From the NCBI GenBank assembly GCA_947472885.1, contig CANJBX010000033.1:1-39320 (forward strand): 39,320 bases of DNA, written 5' to 3'. A program made the position numbers and the translations under genes. Position 1 is the stretch's first letter; the number at the start of each line of letters is the position of its first letter. Positions 37,085 to 39,320 of this stretch are shown piece by piece. Source of the stretch: Hyphomicrobiaceae bacterium. Its GTDB lineage: Bacteria; Pseudomonadota; Alphaproteobacteria; Rhizobiales; Xanthobacteraceae. A model generated the notes under the pieces. The model ran no database searches and had not been told where the DNA came from. It saw only the letters and a program-made list of their open reading frames with translations.

Positions 37085-37984
37085 ATGTTTCAGAGACCTT
37101 TTATGCGGGCGGCAGGAATTGGCGCAGCAACGGTGGCCACGCTGTTTGCGGCCGTGACGGCGGGCGGCACGGCATGGGCACAAGAGCCCTATATGCCGCA
37201 GACGGTAAGCCAGGCGCAGATGAACGCGGCAGGGAACGCGCAAAAGCCCAAGCCGGCCGCGGATGCCAAAAAGCCGCAGGCCAGCGCCGCGCCGGCGCAG
37301 ACCGCGACCCGTACGGTCAGCGCTCCCGTCAGCGCACCGGCCGCAACCCGCACCGGCCCCTCGCAGGTGTTCCTGCTCAAGGGCCTCGCCGACGTGTTTT
37401 CGTCCGGCATGGACGCGCTGGCCGTGAAACTCGCACGCCAGGGCATTCCCGCCCGCGTCGCCAGCCACGCCTCCTCCGACACCCTCGCGGATGAAGTGAT
37501 CGCCTGCTATCGCGCCGGCGTGCGCACGCCGATCATCATTGCCGGACACTCGCTCGGCGCCGATGCCGCCGTGAGCATGTCGCAACGCCTCAACGACGCC
37601 AAGGTGCCGGTGTCGCTGGTCATCACGTTCGGACCCGTCGGCTTTCCGCGCGTCATGGGCAATGTCACGCGCGCCGTGAACTACTATCAGTCGAACAGCA
37701 TCTGGCGCGGCCAGATCCTGAAGGGTCCCGGCTTCCACGGCTCGCTCGCCAACGTCGATCTCGACAAGGCAGCGGACATCAATCACTTCAACATCGAAAA
37801 GGCCGACCGCATCCAGGCCGAAGCGATCAACCGGATCGCCGCGGCCATCGGCGGCGGCACACGCAAGGCCCCGCCCGCAGCTCCTGCGGCAGCAGCAGCC
37901 GACAGCGCGGCAATGAAGAACAGCCCGGCATCTCCGGAAGGCGCGACAGCCGCCGGCCCGGCTGCGCCCGCGGAGCAGAACTGA
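37085..37984 (+). CDS. Secreted alpha/beta hydrolase with GHSLG nucleophile elbow
   Basis: About 299 residues from ATG 37085; ATG 37058 and 37103 are also in frame. A signal peptide (MRAAGIGAATVATLFAAVTA, ending AWAQ) is followed by an Ala/Pro/Lys linker of about 70 residues, then a small alpha/beta hydrolase domain: QVFLLKGLADVFSSGMDAL, IIIAGHSLGADAAVSM with the Ser nucleophile, LVITFGPVGFP and the likely catalytic His in INHFNIEKADRIQ. The C-terminus is low-complexity Ala/Pro. It should be a periplasmic or cell-surface lipase, esterase or thioesterase; the substrate is unknown. The upstream start at 37058 would lie within a palindromic motif, which argues for a later start. Confidence 0.75.
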   Translation: MFQRPFMRAAGIGAATVATLFAAVTAGGTAWAQEPYMPQTVSQAQMNAAGNAQKPKPAADAKKPQASAAPAQTATRTVSAPVSAPAATRTGPSQVFLLKGLADVFSSGMDALAVKLARQGIPARVASHASSDTLADEVIACYRAGVRTPIIIAGHSLGADAAVSMSQRLNDAKVPVSLVITFGPVGFPRVMGNVTRAVNYYQSNSIWRGQILKGPGFHGSLANVDLDKAADINHFNIEKADRIQAEAINRIAAAIGGGTRKAPPAAPAAAAADSAAMKNSPASPEGATAAGPAAPAEQN

Positions 37985-38019
37985 CGCGAACAGGCATCGC
38001 CACGTTACGCGACTGGTGT

Positions 38020-38057
38020 AAAAAATTACGGCAGCCGATGGGCTGCCGTATTTTTTT
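38020..38057. terminator. Bidirectional rho-independent terminator
   Basis: TACGGCAGCC (38027-38036) and GGCTGCCGTA (38041-38050) form a perfect 10-bp stem with a GATG loop, flanked by AAAAAA and TTTTTTT. It separates the convergent hydrolase and cytochrome genes. Confidence 0.92.
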
Positions 38058-38062
38058 GCGCG

Positions 38063-38983
38063 CTATTTCTTCTTCTCAGGCCTTGGCGGCCCGTCCACCG
38101 GCGGCAGCGACTTGAGATAGACCGCCATGGCGGCACGGTCCTCGTCGGTCAGCTGTGACGTATTGCCAATCACCGCCCTCATCCCGCCGCCGACGGAATC
38201 GCCATCGGGCGTGTCGCCGGTCTTGAGCAGGTAGGCGATGTCCTTTTCCGAATACTTGCCGATGCCCTTCTGGGTGATGTTCGGCACGAAGCCCTCGCCT
38301 TCGAGGTTCGGCCCGCCGGCGAAACGCTGCGCCTTGACGATGCCGCCAAGAAAGTCGCGCGGCGAGTGGCATTCCGCGCAATGCGACGGCCCGTTGACGA
38401 GGTAGGCGCCTCTGTTCCACGCCGCCGATTGCTTGGGATCCGGCGCGAGCGGCGTTGGCGACAGGTTGAGCAGTTTCCAGCCGCCGACGAAACGGCGGAC
38501 GTTGAACGGGAACGACACATCGTGGTCGCGCACCTTGCCCTTCACCGGCGGCAGCGTCTTGATATGCGCGAACAGGTCACGGACGTCCTCGAGCTTCATG
38601 TTCTGGTAGGAGCCGTAGGGAAACGCCGGAAAATAATGCTGGCCGTCGGGCGACGTGCCTTTCACGACCGCGGTCGCGAACGCGACTTCGCTCCAGGTGC
38701 CGATGCCATCGACCGGATCGGGGGAAATGTTGGGGGCGTAGAACGTGCCGAACGGCGACTTGAGCGCCAGCCCGCCGCCCAGTTTGGTGCGGTCTTCATT
38801 GCCGGGGATCGCGTGGCATGAGGCGCAGCCGCCCGCGTAGAACATCTCCCGGCCATTGGCGAGATTGGGCGCGCCACCCGGCAGGTCGGAACCCTTCAGC
38901 GAAGCCGGCGCGGAACCGATCCAGAGCGCGGCGACGGCAACGCCCGCGAAGAAGCCCCAGAACTTGATCATCTTTTGCAGCAT
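38063..38983 (-). CDS. Dihaem cytochrome c, membrane-anchored
   Basis: A 306-residue protein from ATG 38983, which has GGGAG in front; the GTG one codon earlier is an alternative start. An N-terminal helix (KFWGFFAGVAVAALWIGSA) is a signal or anchor. Haem sites: CASCH (about residue 54) in FYAGGCASCHAIPGNEDR and CAECH (about residue 200) in NGPSHCAECHSPRDFLGG; Met ligands are probably in NMKLEDVRD and GGGMRAVI. This is the layout of the cytochrome subunit of alcohol/aldehyde dehydrogenases and related periplasmic electron carriers; no dehydrogenase gene is in view. The cytochrome c' remnant lies upstream with its own terminator. Confidence 0.9.
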   Translation of the reverse strand: MLQKMIKFWGFFAGVAVAALWIGSAPASLKGSDLPGGAPNLANGREMFYAGGCASCHAIPGNEDRTKLGGGLALKSPFGTFYAPNISPDPVDGIGTWSEVAFATAVVKGTSPDGQHYFPAFPYGSYQNMKLEDVRDLFAHIKTLPPVKGKVRDHDVSFPFNVRRFVGGWKLLNLSPTPLAPDPKQSAAWNRGAYLVNGPSHCAECHSPRDFLGGIVKAQRFAGGPNLEGEGFVPNITQKGIGKYSEKDIAYLLKTGDTPDGDSVGGGMRAVIGNTSQLTDEDRAAMAVYLKSLPPVDGPPRPEKKK

Positions 38984-39042
38984 CACCGTCTCCCATTGCA
39001 GAATGGTTCTAGACGGTCACGCGCGCGCGTAAAAGCGTCCGT

Positions 39043-39077
39043 TAAAAGCAAAGGGCGGCGTCACATGGACGCCGCCC
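39043..39077 (-). terminator. Rho-independent terminator after the cytochrome c' gene
   Basis: GGGCGGCGTC and GACGCCGCCC (39053-39062 and 39068-39077) form a perfect 10-bp stem; on the minus strand TTTGCTTTT follows. It lies 27 bases past the cytochrome c' stop. Confidence 0.8.
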
Positions 39078-39103
39078 AGAACACTGGATTCGATCAGGCC
39101 GGA

Positions 39104-39174
39104 TTATTGCGGTCTGCGGAACGTCTGGTGGCAATCGCCGCAATTCTTGCCAATGACCGGCATCGCGGCCTTGA
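39104..39174 (-). pseudogene. 3' end of a cytochrome c' gene, interrupted by an IS element
   Basis: On the minus strand the last codons before TAA 39104-39106 read LKAAMPVIGKNCGDCHQTFR, then RPQ. The CxxCH haem site placed about ten residues from the C-terminus is diagnostic of cytochrome c'. Homology stops near 39174: upstream, the frame reaches a TAA near 39213 and the sequence is that of an insertion-sequence end. Cytochromes c' bind NO and protect against it; this copy has lost its N-terminal part or been separated from it. Confidence 0.72.
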
Positions 39175-39320
39175 GAGCCTGTCCGGAGAAAACTTGAATC
39201 TCTTGAATCGTTTATGATTCAAGGGAGGCGGTCCGATTCTTTTGGAGATCGCCGATGTGGACGAAGGAAAATCGCGGGCGCTATGACCGAAGCAAACTTC
39301 GCTATCCCAGCGACGTGACG
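39174..39320 (+). mobile_element. Left end of an IS5-family insertion sequence (runs off the window)
   Basis: The presumed left end GAGCCTGTCCGGAGAAAACT starts at about 39175. Subterminal repeats follow: CTTGAATC at 39193-39200 and again at 39202-39209, with its inverted copy GATTCAAG at 39216-39223. The transposase starts at 39255. The right end, and thus the terminal inverted repeats and target duplication, are outside the window. Confidence 0.75.
39255..39320 (+). CDS. IS5-family transposase, N-terminal 22 residues (partial)
   Basis: ATG 39255 opens a frame, still open at the window edge, that reads MWTKENRGRYDRSKLRYPSD then VT. This is the characteristic start of the DUF4096-containing N-terminal part of IS5-family (IS427/IS1031-type) transposases common in alphaproteobacteria. 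Whether the gene is intact or uses a programmed frameshift cannot be seen here. GGAG is present about eight bases upstream. Confidence 0.85.
   Translation, partial: MWTKENRGRYDRSKLRYPSDVT

Overview
The window looks like chromosomal DNA of a free-living, high-GC alphaproteobacterium of the Hyphomicrobiales (Bradyrhizobium / Rhodopseudomonas / Xanthobacteraceae-like). This rests on codon bias, several Bug-type (tripartite tricarboxylate transporter) binding proteins, a GPR/RgsE-like polar-growth protein, a ceramide-glucosyltransferase (HpnI-like) gene, and intergenic palindromes of the kind common in that group. The genus is an inference. I see no rRNA, tRNA, CRISPR array, phage region or replication origin.

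Layout. 1-2 kb: a small, probably frameshifted gene and a CoxE-like VWA protein. 2-4.2 kb: a divergent pair, GT4 glycosyltransferase and LPG-synthase-type membrane protein. 4.3-8.6 kb: a frameshifted Bug binding protein, a polytopic membrane protein and a large secreted SGNH hydrolase. 8.7-10.6 kb: ferredoxin-NADP reductase with two [2Fe-2S] ferredoxins. 10.7-15.7 kb: an Hpt phosphotransfer protein and a 1363-residue coiled-coil membrane protein. 15.8-16.8 kb: an intact Bug protein. 16.8-19.7 kb: an Mla-type lipid-transport operon (permease with STAS domain, ATPase, MCE protein). 19.8-23.1 kb: dipeptide epimerase, MFS transporter and Ser/Thr dehydratase. 23.1-25.2 kb: an LpxH-like phosphatase divergent from a GT21 glycosyltransferase. 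25.3-26.1 kb: remnant of a FadL-type porin. 26.3-27.2 kb: FAH-family hydrolase. 27.2-28.1 kb: a gene-free stretch with palindromic repeats and a GC-rich unexplained block.

28.1-32.2 kb: a TPP-riboswitch-headed unit on the minus strand, thiM-thiE-thiD followed without an obvious terminator by a TakP-like TRAP binding protein and an FKBP isomerase. 32.3-33.9 kb: a Tat-exported amidohydrolase and a stand-alone AsnC/RAM domain protein. 33.9-34.6 kb: three small minus-strand ORFs, two coupled by an ATGA overlap. 34.7-35.7 kb: a second frameshifted Bug protein. 35.9-38.0 kb: a DMT exporter and an alpha/beta hydrolase. 38.1-39.3 kb: a dihaem cytochrome c and the 3' end of a cytochrome c' gene that appears to be cut by an IS5-family element running off the right edge.

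Most of the window is ordinary housekeeping and transport. The points most worth checking are the riboswitch whose P1 helix appears to include the thiM start codon, the unusual tail of that thiamin operon, the GPR/RgsE-like protein, the IS insertion, the unexplained 27.4-27.9 kb block, and four apparent single-base frameshifts, which are either gene decay or assembly errors. I found no convincing wholly new multi-gene system.
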